Source of the DNA: Butyrivibrio sp. AE3009
GTDB taxonomy: Bacteria; Bacillota; Clostridia; Lachnospirales; Lachnospiraceae
DNA length: 51,161 bases
Reading direction: 5' to 3'
NCBI RefSeq assembly: GCF_000420845.1
Contig: NZ_ATVS01000026.1
Span: 1 to 51,161 of the forward strand
Below the pieces are notes generated by a model. It was not told where the DNA came from. It was given only the letters and a program-made list of their open reading frames with translations, and did no database searches. A program made the translations under genes and the position numbers. Every line of letters starts with the position of its first letter. The first letter of the stretch is position 1. Below, in pieces: positions 7,881 to 18,503 of the stretch.

Positions 7881-9200
7881 ATGAAAAAGGTAGTTAAATT
7901 TGGTGGCAGTTCACTGGCAAGCGCAGAGCAGTTCATGAAGGTTGGCGATATCATAAGATCCGATCCGGACCGCAACTATGTAGTACCTTCAGCTCCCGGA
8001 AAGAGAAATTCCAAGGATACCAAGGTTACAGACATGTTGTACAAGACCTATGCACTTGCAGAGGCAGGCAAGGATTTCTCCAAGCAGTTATCTGATATCA
8101 AGGCAAGATATGATGAGATCATCAAGGGACTGTCTCTTAAGCTGAATCTGTCAGATGAATTCAAGACCATTGAGAAGAACTTCAAGGCCAAGGCAGGAAA
8201 CGATTACGCAGCAAGCCGCGGAGAGTACCTTAACGGTATTATCATGGCTGCTTATCTTGGATATGAGTTCATCGACTCAGCTACTGTGGTTGCTTTTGAC
8301 AAGAACGGCGAATTTGATGCGGAGAAGACCAACAAGCTTATGGCCAAGAAGCTTGAGAAGACTCCCAAGGCTGTTATCCCGGGATTCTACGGAGCATATC
8401 CCGACGGAAGCATCAAGACCTTTTCAAGAGGTGGTTCTGATATAACAGGCTCCATCGTATCAAGAGCCGTGAAGGCTGATGTATATGAGAACTGGACAGA
8501 TGTTTCAGGATTCCTTGTGGCAGATCCCAGGATCATCGACAGACCGCCTCACATTGAGACCATCACCTATACAGAGCTTCGAGAGCTTGCTTACATGGGC
8601 GCGGGCGTTCTCCATGAGGATGCTATTTTCCCTGTAAGAAAAGAAGGAATTCCGATCAATATCAGAAATACCAACAAGCCTGAGGATCCCGGAACCTGGA
8701 TCGTTGAGTCAACAGCAAGAAAGTCCAAATATGTTATCACCGGTATAGCAGGTAAGAAGGGCTTCTGCTGCGTGAACGTTCTCAAGGATCAGATGAACTC
8801 AGAGGTTGGATTCGTAAGAAGAGTTCTGCAGGCCTTTGAGGATCAGGACATCTCAATCGAGCATGTTCCTTCCGGAATCGACACCATGACAGTCTTCGTT
8901 ACTCAGGATGAGTTCATTGACAAGGAGCAGGCTGTAGTTTCCGAGATTCACAGACTGGCTCATCCCGACAAGCTTGATATCGAAACAGATCTTGCACTTA
9001 TCGCTGTAGTGGGAAGAGGTATGAAGTCCACAAGAGGAACAGCGGGAAGAATATTCTCAGCACTTGCTCACGCCAGCGTCAACGTCAGAATGATCGACCA
9101 GGGCTCCTCAGAGCTTAACATAATCATCGGTGTAGAGAACCGCGACTTCGAAAAAGCCATCAGAGCCATTTACGACATCTTCGTTACAACACAGATGTGA
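7881..9200 (+). CDS. lysC: Aspartate kinase
   Basis: The enzyme phosphorylates aspartate, the first step toward lysine, threonine and methionine. The 439-residue protein starts with the kinase signature KFGGSSLAS (from residue 6) and carries FSRGGSDITGSIV and the AGVLHEDAIFPV segment. Two C-terminal ACT domains (about residues 300-439) are visible (VLKDQMNSEVGFVRRVLQAF; VVGRGMKSTRGTAGRIFSAL), the usual site of feedback control by lysine or threonine. Which amino acid inhibits it cannot be read here. The ribosome site is AAAGGA. The last codon and stop lie inside a 41-bp palindrome. Confidence 0.95.
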   Translation: MKKVVKFGGSSLASAEQFMKVGDIIRSDPDRNYVVPSAPGKRNSKDTKVTDMLYKTYALAEAGKDFSKQLSDIKARYDEIIKGLSLKLNLSDEFKTIEKNFKAKAGNDYAASRGEYLNGIIMAAYLGYEFIDSATVVAFDKNGEFDAEKTNKLMAKKLEKTPKAVIPGFYGAYPDGSIKTFSRGGSDITGSIVSRAVKADVYENWTDVSGFLVADPRIIDRPPHIETITYTELRELAYMGAGVLHEDAIFPVRKEGIPINIRNTNKPEDPGTWIVESTARKSKYVITGIAGKKGFCCVNVLKDQMNSEVGFVRRVLQAFEDQDISIEHVPSGIDTMTVFVTQDEFIDKEQAVVSEIHRLAHPDKLDIETDLALIAVVGRGMKSTRGTAGRIFSALAHASVNVRMIDQGSSELNIIIGVENRDFEKAIRAIYDIFVTTQM

Positions 9201-9278
9201 TGACAAAGGGATAAAATAAAAGAAGCATATCATGCTCGCATGATATGCTTCTTTTATTTTATCCCTTTGTCATCACAT
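9195..9278. terminator. 41-bp perfect inverted repeat at the end of lysC
   Basis: Bases 9195-9235 are the exact reverse complement of 9238-9278, with a 2-base spacer. The left arm includes the last Met codon and the TGA stop of the aspartate kinase gene. The arm holds T-rich and A-rich stretches (TTCTTTTATTTTAT) on the far side of the hairpin, so it can act as terminator in both directions for the convergent genes. It is far longer than a normal terminator. Confidence 0.9.
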
Positions 9279-9301
9279 GTTTCTACCGATGTCACAATTT
9301 C

Positions 9302-10111
9302 TCATTTTAAAAGATAATCTATATACTTCATATCCACATCCGTATGCTGCGAATTAATAACAACCGCCACAGCACACTCCTGACCATAGTACAGACCGTA
9401 CTTGTCAACAACCTGTGATCCTGTCAGCTTGATGGCAATCGGAACCGGCTGCTCCATTGTGTCCGGAGACTGCTCATCATAGCTAAGCGTCTTGTTGTAG
9501 TTATCTGCCATTACAGCAAACTTGTTGTTCTCATCGAACTCGCCGGTTGATATATAGGTCTGATATTCCTCAGAGGCAAGATAATCAAGATATGCCTGAT
9601 CAACATAGATGAGTCTGTCACTCAAGGACTGAAGCTCCTCTTCGGAATAAACGGTCCTAAGATCAAGGAAGGTCTCCTGGTTAGCATAGAAGAGCATTGT
9701 GGGAATATCTGCAGCTATCACATCCAGCTCCTTGGCTGACATGACTGCCATGATCTTCTGACTGGTGGCTACTGTGAGCTCGTCAAAGGTCTGTGTGTGG
9801 AAGCTGGAAGTGGTATCTATCAGGCAATCGTAGGTGGTTGTATCGATGCCTGCAATTGGTGCAAATTCATCTTCCATTGCGGTCTGTGCCTCTGAGGCTC
9901 CGCAGTTGAGCATCATGGCGTAGAAACCGTAGGGCTTGTTATTTCTGATATCTCTTATTAGGATTGCCAGAAGTATGATGGCAAATATCGCCACGATCGT
10001 ATGAATCTTATAATAGTCCCAAAAGTACTCAAGGTTAGCCTTAAGTCCTTTGCCTTTCAGCTTTTTTCTTTCCGCTCTTATTTCGTCGTGTACTGACTGT
10101 CCGTTTGCCAT
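9302..10111 (-). CDS. Membrane-anchored protein of unknown function
   Basis: I do not recognise this 269-residue protein. A charged N-terminal cytoplasmic part (about 40 residues) is followed by one membrane helix (IHTIVAIFAIILLAILI, about 36-52) and an extracytoplasmic domain of about 210 residues, mixed alpha/beta by its look. The outer domain vaguely recalls a solute-binding fold (ELDVIAADIPTMLFYANQETFLDL). The start has AAGGA a few bases upstream. It is a single gene divergent from the next membrane protein and convergent with lysC. A sensing or assembly role is only a guess. Confidence 0.7.
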   Translation of the reverse strand: MANGQSVHDEIRAERKKLKGKGLKANLEYFWDYYKIHTIVAIFAIILLAILIRDIRNNKPYGFYAMMLNCGASEAQTAMEDEFAPIAGIDTTTYDCLIDTTSSFHTQTFDELTVATSQKIMAVMSAKELDVIAADIPTMLFYANQETFLDLRTVYSEEELQSLSDRLIYVDQAYLDYLASEEYQTYISTGEFDENNKFAVMADNYNKTLSYDEQSPDTMEQPVPIAIKLTGSQVVDKYGLYYGQECAVAVVINSQHTDVDMKYIDYLLK

Positions 10112-10465
10112 ATTTATCCTTCTTTCTATAATTATTTACTCTATTGTTTAATGCGTTGTTTCCTATGCTTTTTCTATATCTTTAACTTTGAATTAACACA
10201 AAAGTAATTTTATTTTGATGTTAAAACATATATAATTGTAATAGGGCGTTTATGCACTTAGTCATGATTATAATTCCTAAGACAAAGGTGTCAATTGAAA
10301 ATTGAAAATAAAATAGGATTTTGGTTAAAAAACATCTTGAAAGATTATCACAGATAATATAGGATATTCGTTAAATGTTGATATTTTTCACAGAGTTCTT
10401 CGAATACTTAACATGGACTTTATTCTATGGTCCGTATCTTTCATTATCAGGAGGTAATTTCAGGC
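10112..10465. other. AT-rich divergent promoter region
   Basis: This gap separates two divergent membrane-protein genes. It is AT-rich and contains TATAAT at about 10230, but no well-spaced -35 partner was found. No gene, strong hairpin or repeat was seen. It probably holds promoters for both genes. Confidence 0.4.
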
Positions 10466-10978
10466 ATGGTTAACGACAACAGTTATGTTGAATGCCTAGT
10501 GGAGAGTAAGGCATCACCCCTTATGGTGGTACTTAAGTATCTTACTCTTTTTCTGGCAGTTCTATTTTTTATTGCATTTATCATCACACCTTTGGGAATA
10601 ATTGCTCTTATATTAGGTATAGCCGCAGCTGTAGGATATTATTTTATATCCCTCAACGCCAGCATCGAGTTTGAGTATCAGTACTGCGACAGAGAGATCA
10701 CAGTTGACAAGGTGCTTAACAAGTCCAGAAGAAAAAATGTAGGTAAATATGAAGTTGAACGTATCGAGATAATGGCTCCTTCACGTTCCTATCACCTTGA
10801 TGAGTACAGAAACAAGACTTACAAGGTGCTGGATTACTCCGCAAGGGAGAAGAACCCTCAACCGGATCCAACATATACTATCATCTATGATGGCAAGGAA
10901 AAACTTATCCTTGAACCGAGCGGCGAATTCGTTGCCGCCGTTAAGAGCGTAGCACCAAGAAAAGTATTTACAGATTAA
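10466..10978 (+). CDS. Small membrane protein of unknown function
   Basis: This is a 170-residue protein that I cannot assign with confidence. Two adjacent hydrophobic segments (about residues 20-65) suggest a membrane hairpin. The rest is a beta-rich cytoplasmic domain (EYQYCDREITVDKVLNKSRRKN; YTIIYDGKEKLILEPSGEF) that looks like a PH-type domain. ATG 10466 is chosen because AGGAGGT lies at 10449-10455; the longer frame from 10427 starts before that site. guaB follows about 80 bases later. Confidence 0.75.
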   Translation: MVNDNSYVECLVESKASPLMVVLKYLTLFLAVLFFIAFIITPLGIIALILGIAAAVGYYFISLNASIEFEYQYCDREITVDKVLNKSRRKNVGKYEVERIEIMAPSRSYHLDEYRNKTYKVLDYSAREKNPQPDPTYTIIYDGKEKLILEPSGEFVAAVKSVAPRKVFTD

Positions 10979-11031
10979 TTGTTAATAAGTATTTAGGGGT
11001 AAGGTTACAGTAACTGCTGACAAGATTATAG

Positions 11032-12510
<1,479 letters not shown>

Positions 12511-12561
12511 TTGACTAACAATTTAAGATAAGCATACTAGCATATTTCTTGAGGGGGAAAA

Positions 12562-15291
12562 GTGCAGGATACGGTATCTTTAGAGGAACTTGAGAAGACC
12601 GCAAAAATGGGCTCCGAAGAGACTACAATGGGAGTCCTTGGGAGTTTTGCGCTCAAAAATGCCAAAGAGATACAGTCCTGGCAGGACCACTTCTGCGAGC
12701 TGGCCGGAGTATATGCTCTGTGCCTTGATGAGGATGGAGCTCCCATCAGCCACTTTTCCGGTAACCCTTCGGATGTGGAAGTAATAAGAAAATATGTAAC
12801 GGATGTACGCATCCACAATATCTATAAACGCGTGTCAGAGAGCGAGCTGGAGGATCAGGCGGTGGAGATCACCGAAGTGCCTAATCTTCGGCTTGCGGCT
12901 GTGGCCGTGCGACATAACGGTATTGCCGCCGCTGTCTGGATTGTCTGCGGAGTTTTTCCTGAAGCAGACTATGAAAAAGAGTTCTTTCACTTACCGCCCA
13001 TAGAATCTTTTGGGTATCAGATTTCCGAGATGAAATTTTATAAGGTTTTGGATCTGCTCCGGGAGACCCTTAATGCCCTTATTGGCGTTGAGACCTCCAG
13101 GTCTATTGCTGTTGCCAAGAGCAAGGAGTCAAGGCAGCAGGAGCTGGAGATGACCACCTCTTTCCACAGAGCTGAGACCATGACCGAGATCGTATCCCTC
13201 CTTGACAGCGATGAGACCATAGAGAACATTATGGCCACAATACTGTCCAAGCTCTGTTCCTATCTGCAGATCAGTAACGGTTTTACCTGCAAAATAGGAA
13301 CCCGAGGCCTTATGGACATAATAGTTCAGTGGACAGCTCCGGGTGTAAAAAAGATGTTCACTGATACCACGGACCAGGAAGTATGCTGGTTTCTTGGCAA
13401 TGAGAAGGCTGTTGTCATATCCTCCGATACCCAGATGAATGCAGGAGAAAGAGAGCAGCTGGATCAGTTCGGAATTAGGGCGCTTGTTTCAATGCCCATT
13501 ATCATCAATGGTGCTCCAAGGTTCTACGCCTGCTTATCTGAGACCAAGGAAAACCGCATCTGGTCCATCGATGATATCAAGTTCATCAATGACACCATAA
13601 GGATCCTGCAGAGTATCATAACCAAGAGAATACAGACCAATTCCCTGGCCAGCTCTTTTGCCTCACTGGAAGCGGTACTTGATAATGTAGGAAGCTCCAT
13701 TTATGTAAGAGATATCGGCACGGGAGTACTTCTTTTTGCCAACAGGAGCTTCAAAAAGAACTTTAGTAAGGAACTTGCGGAGAACAGACTAATTGAGCTG
13801 TTTGAATCAAATATTCCCTCCAGAAGCCATTCCGGCAACTACGAGGTGCATCACAAGCAGAGAGAGAAATGGTACGACGTATATTACACCAGAATTAAAT
13901 GGGTGGACGGTCGTCCCGTGTCTTTGTGCGCTATTTACGATATTACAGAGAAAAAACTCTATCAGAGAAGAATAGAGCAGCAGGCCTACACAGACTTCCT
14001 GACAGGCCTCTATAACAGGATGTGCTGCGAAAAGGATCTGGCCAGATATGTGGATGAGGCAAGACAGAACGGAACCACAGGTGCACTGATGTATCTGGAT
14101 CTGGATGACTTCAAGCATATCAATGACAGCCTGGGGCACCAGTACGGTGACATCCTTCTTCAGGATATCTCCAAGGCTGTGGGACGCATTGAGGGTATCA
14201 GTAACTCCTGCTACCGTATGGGCGGCGATGAGTTCGTAATCATAGTTCCTCCTGAGAGCTATTACAGAATGGATAAGATCATGGAGGAAATCAAGAATGC
14301 GTTTGCTACGCCCTGGTATCTCAAGGACAGCGATTATTACTGCACCATGAGTATGGGCGTTGTGAAGTTCCCGGAGCATGGCGATAATGTCTCTGAGCTT
14401 ATCAGAAAATCTGACGTAGCCATGTATGAAGCCAAGAAGTCCGGTAAGAACAGGATTGCGGAATATTCAGATAACATCGATTCCTCATCAATACACAGAC
14501 TGGACCTTGAGAAAAATATGTATGATGCCATCGGTAAGAGCTGCAACGAGTTTGAGGTATACTTCCAGCCCATCATCAGCGGAGCGGCAATCGGAAACGG
14601 TGAGAAGGATGAGGAGAAGCATATTGCAGCAGAGGCCCTTGTTCGCTGGAACAGCACAAGGCTGGGCTTCCTTAATCCCGATGAATTCGTGCCTCTTGCG
14701 GAATATCTGGGGCTTATTACCCCTATCGGTAATCATGTGCTCAAAAAGGCCTGTGAATGCTGCAGACAGTGGAATGAAGCCGGCAACGGGGACTACGCTG
14801 TCAGCGTAAATCTTTCTGTTGTTCAGATAATGCAGAACGATATAGTCGATGTTATCAGACAGTGTATAGAAGATAATCATATCAATCCCAATAACCTTAT
14901 CCTGGAGCTGACGGAGCGCCTTGCCATCAACGATCTGGCAAGAACCAAGCAGACTCTTCTGGATATCAAGGATCTGGGAGTAAGGCTTGCCCTTGATGAC
15001 TTCGGAACGGGATATACGGCTATTAGCAGTATCAGGGCACTTCCCTTTGATATCATCAAGATTGACAAGGATTTTGTTAAGGATGTAGCCACCAGTGAAT
15101 ACTCAAGGGCCTTCATCAAGATGATGGCTGAGCTGGGGCAGACCATCGGAGCTGAGATCTGCGTTGAAGGAATTGAGACGGCAGAGCAGCTGGAAGCTAT
15201 CAAGGGAATGGGAGTTAAATATATTCAGGGCTTCTATTTTGACAAACCTATAAGAAGGGCTGCTTTTGAAGAGAAGTATGTATATGACTAA
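12562..15291 (+). CDS. GGDEF-EAL c-di-GMP enzyme with PocR-, GAF- and PAS-like domains
   Basis: This 909-residue cytoplasmic protein probably makes and/or degrades c-di-GMP. Domains in order: a PocR-like sensor (about 30-175), a GAF-like region (about 205-365), a PAS-like region (about 370-470), GGDEF (motif GGDEF at 554-558) and EAL (E691-A-L, with VNLS, LELTE, LDDFGTG and IKIDKDF further on). Both catalytic sets look intact. No RxxD inhibitory site is found before GGDEF. No membrane segment is visible, so the signal should be intracellular. The start is GTG at 12562 behind GAGGGGG; the first stretch matches no domain, so a later start is possible. Confidence 0.92.
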   Translation: MQDTVSLEELEKTAKMGSEETTMGVLGSFALKNAKEIQSWQDHFCELAGVYALCLDEDGAPISHFSGNPSDVEVIRKYVTDVRIHNIYKRVSESELEDQAVEITEVPNLRLAAVAVRHNGIAAAVWIVCGVFPEADYEKEFFHLPPIESFGYQISEMKFYKVLDLLRETLNALIGVETSRSIAVAKSKESRQQELEMTTSFHRAETMTEIVSLLDSDETIENIMATILSKLCSYLQISNGFTCKIGTRGLMDIIVQWTAPGVKKMFTDTTDQEVCWFLGNEKAVVISSDTQMNAGEREQLDQFGIRALVSMPIIINGAPRFYACLSETKENRIWSIDDIKFINDTIRILQSIITKRIQTNSLASSFASLEAVLDNVGSSIYVRDIGTGVLLFANRSFKKNFSKELAENRLIELFESNIPSRSHSGNYEVHHKQREKWYDVYYTRIKWVDGRPVSLCAIYDITEKKLYQRRIEQQAYTDFLTGLYNRMCCEKDLARYVDEARQNGTTGALMYLDLDDFKHINDSLGHQYGDILLQDISKAVGRIEGISNSCYRMGGDEFVIIVPPESYYRMDKIMEEIKNAFATPWYLKDSDYYCTMSMGVVKFPEHGDNVSELIRKSDVAMYEAKKSGKNRIAEYSDNIDSSSIHRLDLEKNMYDAIGKSCNEFEVYFQPIISGAAIGNGEKDEEKHIAAEALVRWNSTRLGFLNPDEFVPLAEYLGLITPIGNHVLKKACECCRQWNEAGNGDYAVSVNLSVVQIMQNDIVDVIRQCIEDNHINPNNLILELTERLAINDLARTKQTLLDIKDLGVRLALDDFGTGYTAISSIRALPFDIIKIDKDFVKDVATSEYSRAFIKMMAELGQTIGAEICVEGIETAEQLEAIKGMGVKYIQGFYFDKPIRRAAFEEKYVYD

Positions 15292-15422
15292 AGATTTTTG
15301 GTGACCCTGTGAATAGAATTTGACAATCGTTCTATGTTATAATATGGTGATATGGTTTATACCGATAAGTCTGTTTACTTATCAGTAAACCCAAAATAAG
15401 TAGAAAGTTGGTTTTATCAGCA

Positions 15423-17129
15423 ATGGCAGAAGAAGTAATCAAGAATTTAGGCGAGAATGCCGAGGGTGATAATACACCTTCAAGACATTTCATTGAACAG
15501 GCAATTGACAAGGACCTGGCAGAGGGAGTTTACGATCACGTTCACACACGTTTCCCTCCCGAGCCCAACGGTTTTTTACATATTGGACATGCTAAGAGTA
15601 TCCTTCTTAACTATGGCATGGCCAAGGAGTACGGCGGCAAATTCAACATGAGATTCGATGATACCAATCCTACCAAGGAGAAGCAGGAATTCATGGATTC
15701 CATCATCGAGGATGTTAAGTGGCTGGGAGCAGATTATGAGGACAGACTCTTCCACGCTTCCGATTATTTTGACGAGATGTATGAGGACGCCGTTAAGCTC
15801 ATCAAAAAGGGCAAGGCTTATGTTTCCGAGCTGACCGCCGAGGAGATGAGAGAGTACAGAGGAACCCTCACAGAGCCCGGTAAGGATGATCCCAACAGAG
15901 ACAGAAGCGTAGAGGAGAACTTAAGACTCTTCGAAGATATGAAGAACGGCAAGTTCGAGGACGGCACAGTAACTCTTCGGGCCAAGATCGATATGGCTTC
16001 ACCTAACATCAACATGAGAGATCCTATCATCTATCGTGTTGCTCATATGACACATGCAAGAACAGGCGACAAGTGGTGCATCTATCCTATGTATGACTTT
16101 GCTCATCCTATTGAGGACGCCATCGAGGGAATCACTCATTCACTCTGTACCCTGGAGTTTGAGGATCACAGACCTCTCTATGACTGGGTAAAAAATGAGT
16201 GTGAGTACAAGAACCCTCCTCGTCAGATCGAGTTCGCCAAGCTCTACCTCAACAACGTTGTTACAGGTAAGAGATATATCAAGCGCCTTGTAGAGGACGG
16301 TATCGTTGACGGATGGGATGATCCCAGACTTGTAACCATCGCATCCCTTAGAAGACGCGGATTTACTCCCGAGTCCATCAAGATGTTCGTTGATATGTGC
16401 GGTATCAGTAAGGCCAACTCAACAGCTGAGTATGCAATGCTTGAGTACTGCATCAGAGAGGATCTTAAGCTCAAGGCTAAGAGAATGTGCGCTATTCTTG
16501 ATCCTGTTAAACTCATTATCGACAACTATCCTGAGGGCGAGACTGAGTACCTTGACATCGAGAACAACAAGGAAGTTCCCGAGATGGGCAAGCGTCAGAT
16601 TCCTTTCGGCAAAGAGCTGTGGATCGAGAGAGAAGACTTTATGGAGGAGCCTCCAAAGAAGTACTTCCGTCTGTTCCCCGGCAACGAAGTAAGACTTATG
16701 AATGCTTACTTTGTGACCTGCACAGGCTTTGAGAAGGATGAGAACGGCGTTGTGACAGAGATTCACTGCACCTACGACCCTGCAACCAAGGGCGGCGACA
16801 GCCCAGACGGAAGGAAGGTCAAGGGAACCATTCACTGGGTTGCCGCAAAAGAGGCAGTTACAGCAGAAGTTCGTCTGTATGAGAATATAATTGATGAGGA
16901 GAAGGGCGTATATAACGAGGATGGATCACTTAATCTCAATCCCAATTCCATCACCGTTATCAAAGAAGCTAAGCTGGAGCCTGAACTTGGTAAGGCAGTA
17001 GCTTACGATAAATTCCAGTTTGTAAGAAACGGATTCTTCTGCGTAGACAGCAAGGATTCCAAACCTGGAGCTCCTGTATTTAACAGGATAGTATCACTTA
17101 AGAGTTCTTTTGTATTACCTAAAAACTGA
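15423..17129 (+). CDS. glnS: Glutaminyl-tRNA synthetase
   Basis: The enzyme charges tRNA-Gln with glutamine. The 568-residue protein has the class I start signature [15 protein letters not shown] (HIGH motif), MRFDDTNP and [13 protein letters not shown]. The second class I motif, usually VMSKR in this family, reads [11 protein letters not shown]. The C-terminal anticodon-binding barrels are complete ([26 protein letters not shown]). ATG 15423 is chosen by homology; the in-frame TTG at 15408 is less likely. The DUF2225 gene follows 26 bases later. Having GlnRS suggests direct charging of glutamine rather than only the GatCAB route. Confidence 0.95.
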   Translation: MAEEVIKNLGENAEGDNTPSRHFIEQAIDKDLAEGVYDHVHTRFPPEPNGFLHIGHAKSILLNYGMAKEYGGKFNMRFDDTNPTKEKQEFMDSIIEDVKWLGADYEDRLFHASDYFDEMYEDAVKLIKKGKAYVSELTAEEMREYRGTLTEPGKDDPNRDRSVEENLRLFEDMKNGKFEDGTVTLRAKIDMASPNINMRDPIIYRVAHMTHARTGDKWCIYPMYDFAHPIEDAIEGITHSLCTLEFEDHRPLYDWVKNECEYKNPPRQIEFAKLYLNNVVTGKRYIKRLVEDGIVDGWDDPRLVTIASLRRRGFTPESIKMFVDMCGISKANSTAEYAMLEYCIREDLKLKAKRMCAILDPVKLIIDNYPEGETEYLDIENNKEVPEMGKRQIPFGKELWIEREDFMEEPPKKYFRLFPGNEVRLMNAYFVTCTGFEKDENGVVTEIHCTYDPATKGGDSPDGRKVKGTIHWVAAKEAVTAEVRLYENIIDEEKGVYNEDGSLNLNPNSITVIKEAKLEPELGKAVAYDKFQFVRNGFFCVDSKDSKPGAPVFNRIVSLKSSFVLPKN

Positions 17130-17155
17130 TCAGCTTAAGAAAAGAGGTATAGGTT

Positions 17156-18010
17156 ATGGGTATTTTTTCCGGACTTGAGAAACTTGGACTTGGTGGCATC
17201 GGCAAAGGGGAACTTTTTGAGGATCCTAAGAAGAAACAGACAACGGTTAAGAAGGAAGAAGCTCCTGTTAAGAAGTTGTCTCTTGTAAATGAAGAGGATT
17301 ATCTATTCGACAAAAAATACAAATGTCCTGTCTGCGAAACTGATTTCGAGGTCAAGACTGTAAGAACCGGTAAGGTCAGAATGAAAAATGTTGATATCGA
17401 CCTTCGCCCGGACTACGATGAGCTTGATCAGAACAAGTATGATGTTATCGCATGCCCTGACTGCGGCTATGCAGCCCTTGGCAGGTATTTTACTACCTTG
17501 AACAAATACCAGATCGATGATATCAGAAAACAGATCAGTATGAACTATAAGAGGATGGAAAATGAAGGCCCGACCTATTCCTATGATTATGCCAGGAGCC
17601 TGTATCAGCTGGCCCTTGCCAATGCAATGGTCAAGAAGGCCAAGAACAGTGAGAAGGCCTATATCTGCCTTAAGACTGCCTGGGTTATAAGAGGCGAGAC
17701 CCAGCGCCTTGATCCTTCTGAAGAGGGCTATGAGAAGAAGAAGGAAGAGAACGATGCACAGGAGAAGGAGCTTCTTAAGAACGCTCTGGACGGCTTCGTT
17801 ATGGCAAGACAATCGGAGGAATTCCCCATTGCCGGAATGGATTCCTCTACCCTTGATTATCTGGTGGCTGCCCTTGCGGTGGAGACAGATCAGAGGGATA
17901 TCGCCAGCAAGATGATAGGAGAGATCCTTATCTCCCGTGTGGCCAATTCCCGTATCAAGGACAAGGCCCGTTACCTCAAGGAGATGCTGGCAGAGAAGGA
18001 CGACGAGTAA
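17156..18010 (+). CDS. DUF2225 family protein
   Basis: This is a cytoplasmic protein of 284 residues in the DUF2225 family, whose function is unknown. A zinc-ribbon-like pair of CPVC (about residues 59-62) and CPDCGY (about 100-105) is clear. The C-terminal two thirds are helical and look like tetratricopeptide-type repeats (YARSLYQLALANAMVKKAKNSEKAYICLKTAW). It starts 26 bases after glnS with AAGAGGT upstream and is probably co-transcribed with it. Confidence 0.85.
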   Translation: MGIFSGLEKLGLGGIGKGELFEDPKKKQTTVKKEEAPVKKLSLVNEEDYLFDKKYKCPVCETDFEVKTVRTGKVRMKNVDIDLRPDYDELDQNKYDVIACPDCGYAALGRYFTTLNKYQIDDIRKQISMNYKRMENEGPTYSYDYARSLYQLALANAMVKKAKNSEKAYICLKTAWVIRGETQRLDPSEEGYEKKKEENDAQEKELLKNALDGFVMARQSEEFPIAGMDSSTLDYLVAALAVETDQRDIASKMIGEILISRVANSRIKDKARYLKEMLAEKDDE

Positions 18011-18034
18011 GATCAGATATTAAGACAATAAAAA

Positions 18035-18063
18035 AGCGGTATGGTCCATCGGATCATACCGCT
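18035..18063. terminator. Bidirectional terminator
   Basis: A 13-bp stem with one wobble (18035-18047 with 18051-18063) has a 3-base loop and an A run on its left. It lies between the convergent DUF2225 and acidic membrane protein genes. Confidence 0.8.
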
Positions 18064-18090
18064 GTATTTGTATTGTAAGAAATTCAGAAA

Positions 18091-18426
18091 TTACTTCTCG
18101 TCGTCGAAGAACTCTTCTGACTCATCGGGCTCATCACTGTCTTTCTTATCATCTGAAGAAGCCTGTTTAGCCGGTTCTGTCTTGTCTGATTCTTCTGCTT
18201 CATCACCGGATGTGATATCTACATATTTTCTGGAGCCGAACTTGAAATCTGAGGTGGTGTCGAAGTCGTCATCCTCAAAGTCATCGAAATCATCGAAGTC
18301 GTCATCATCGAAGCCCTCGGCAATACGCTCATCTCTCTTGGTCAGATAATAGTAAATTCCTGCGAAAGCGGCCCCCACAGCAGCACAGAACAAAAGGAAT
18401 TTGCCAAACCCGTTATTTTTAGACAT
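18091..18426 (-). CDS. Small membrane protein with acidic tail
   Basis: This is a 111-residue protein of unknown function. One membrane helix (about residues 8-27, FLLFCAAVGAAFAGIYYYLT) is followed by a very acidic cytoplasmic tail with repeated Asp-Asp-Phe units and a Glu/Asp/Ser end. ATG 18426 is chosen because AGGAGG lies 8 bases upstream; the longer frame to 18483 begins before the site. The layout recalls small YtxH-like envelope proteins, but this is weak. Confidence 0.75.
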   Translation of the reverse strand: MSKNNGFGKFLLFCAAVGAAFAGIYYYLTKRDERIAEGFDDDDFDDFDDFEDDDFDTTSDFKFGSRKYVDITSGDEAEESDKTEPAKQASSDDKKDSDEPDESEEFFDDEK

Positions 18427-18503
18427 AATGATATCCTCCTCTTTTGAAAACACTAAAGTCATTTTAATACAAAAATCGGGCAAATGAAAGAGGTTTTGAG
18501 AAG

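Noticed and set aside
15319..15345. TTGACA and TATAAT before glnS as a promoter
   Set aside because: The two boxes are only 12 bases apart, too close for a sigma-A promoter. With correct spacing the -10 would be a poor TATGGT.
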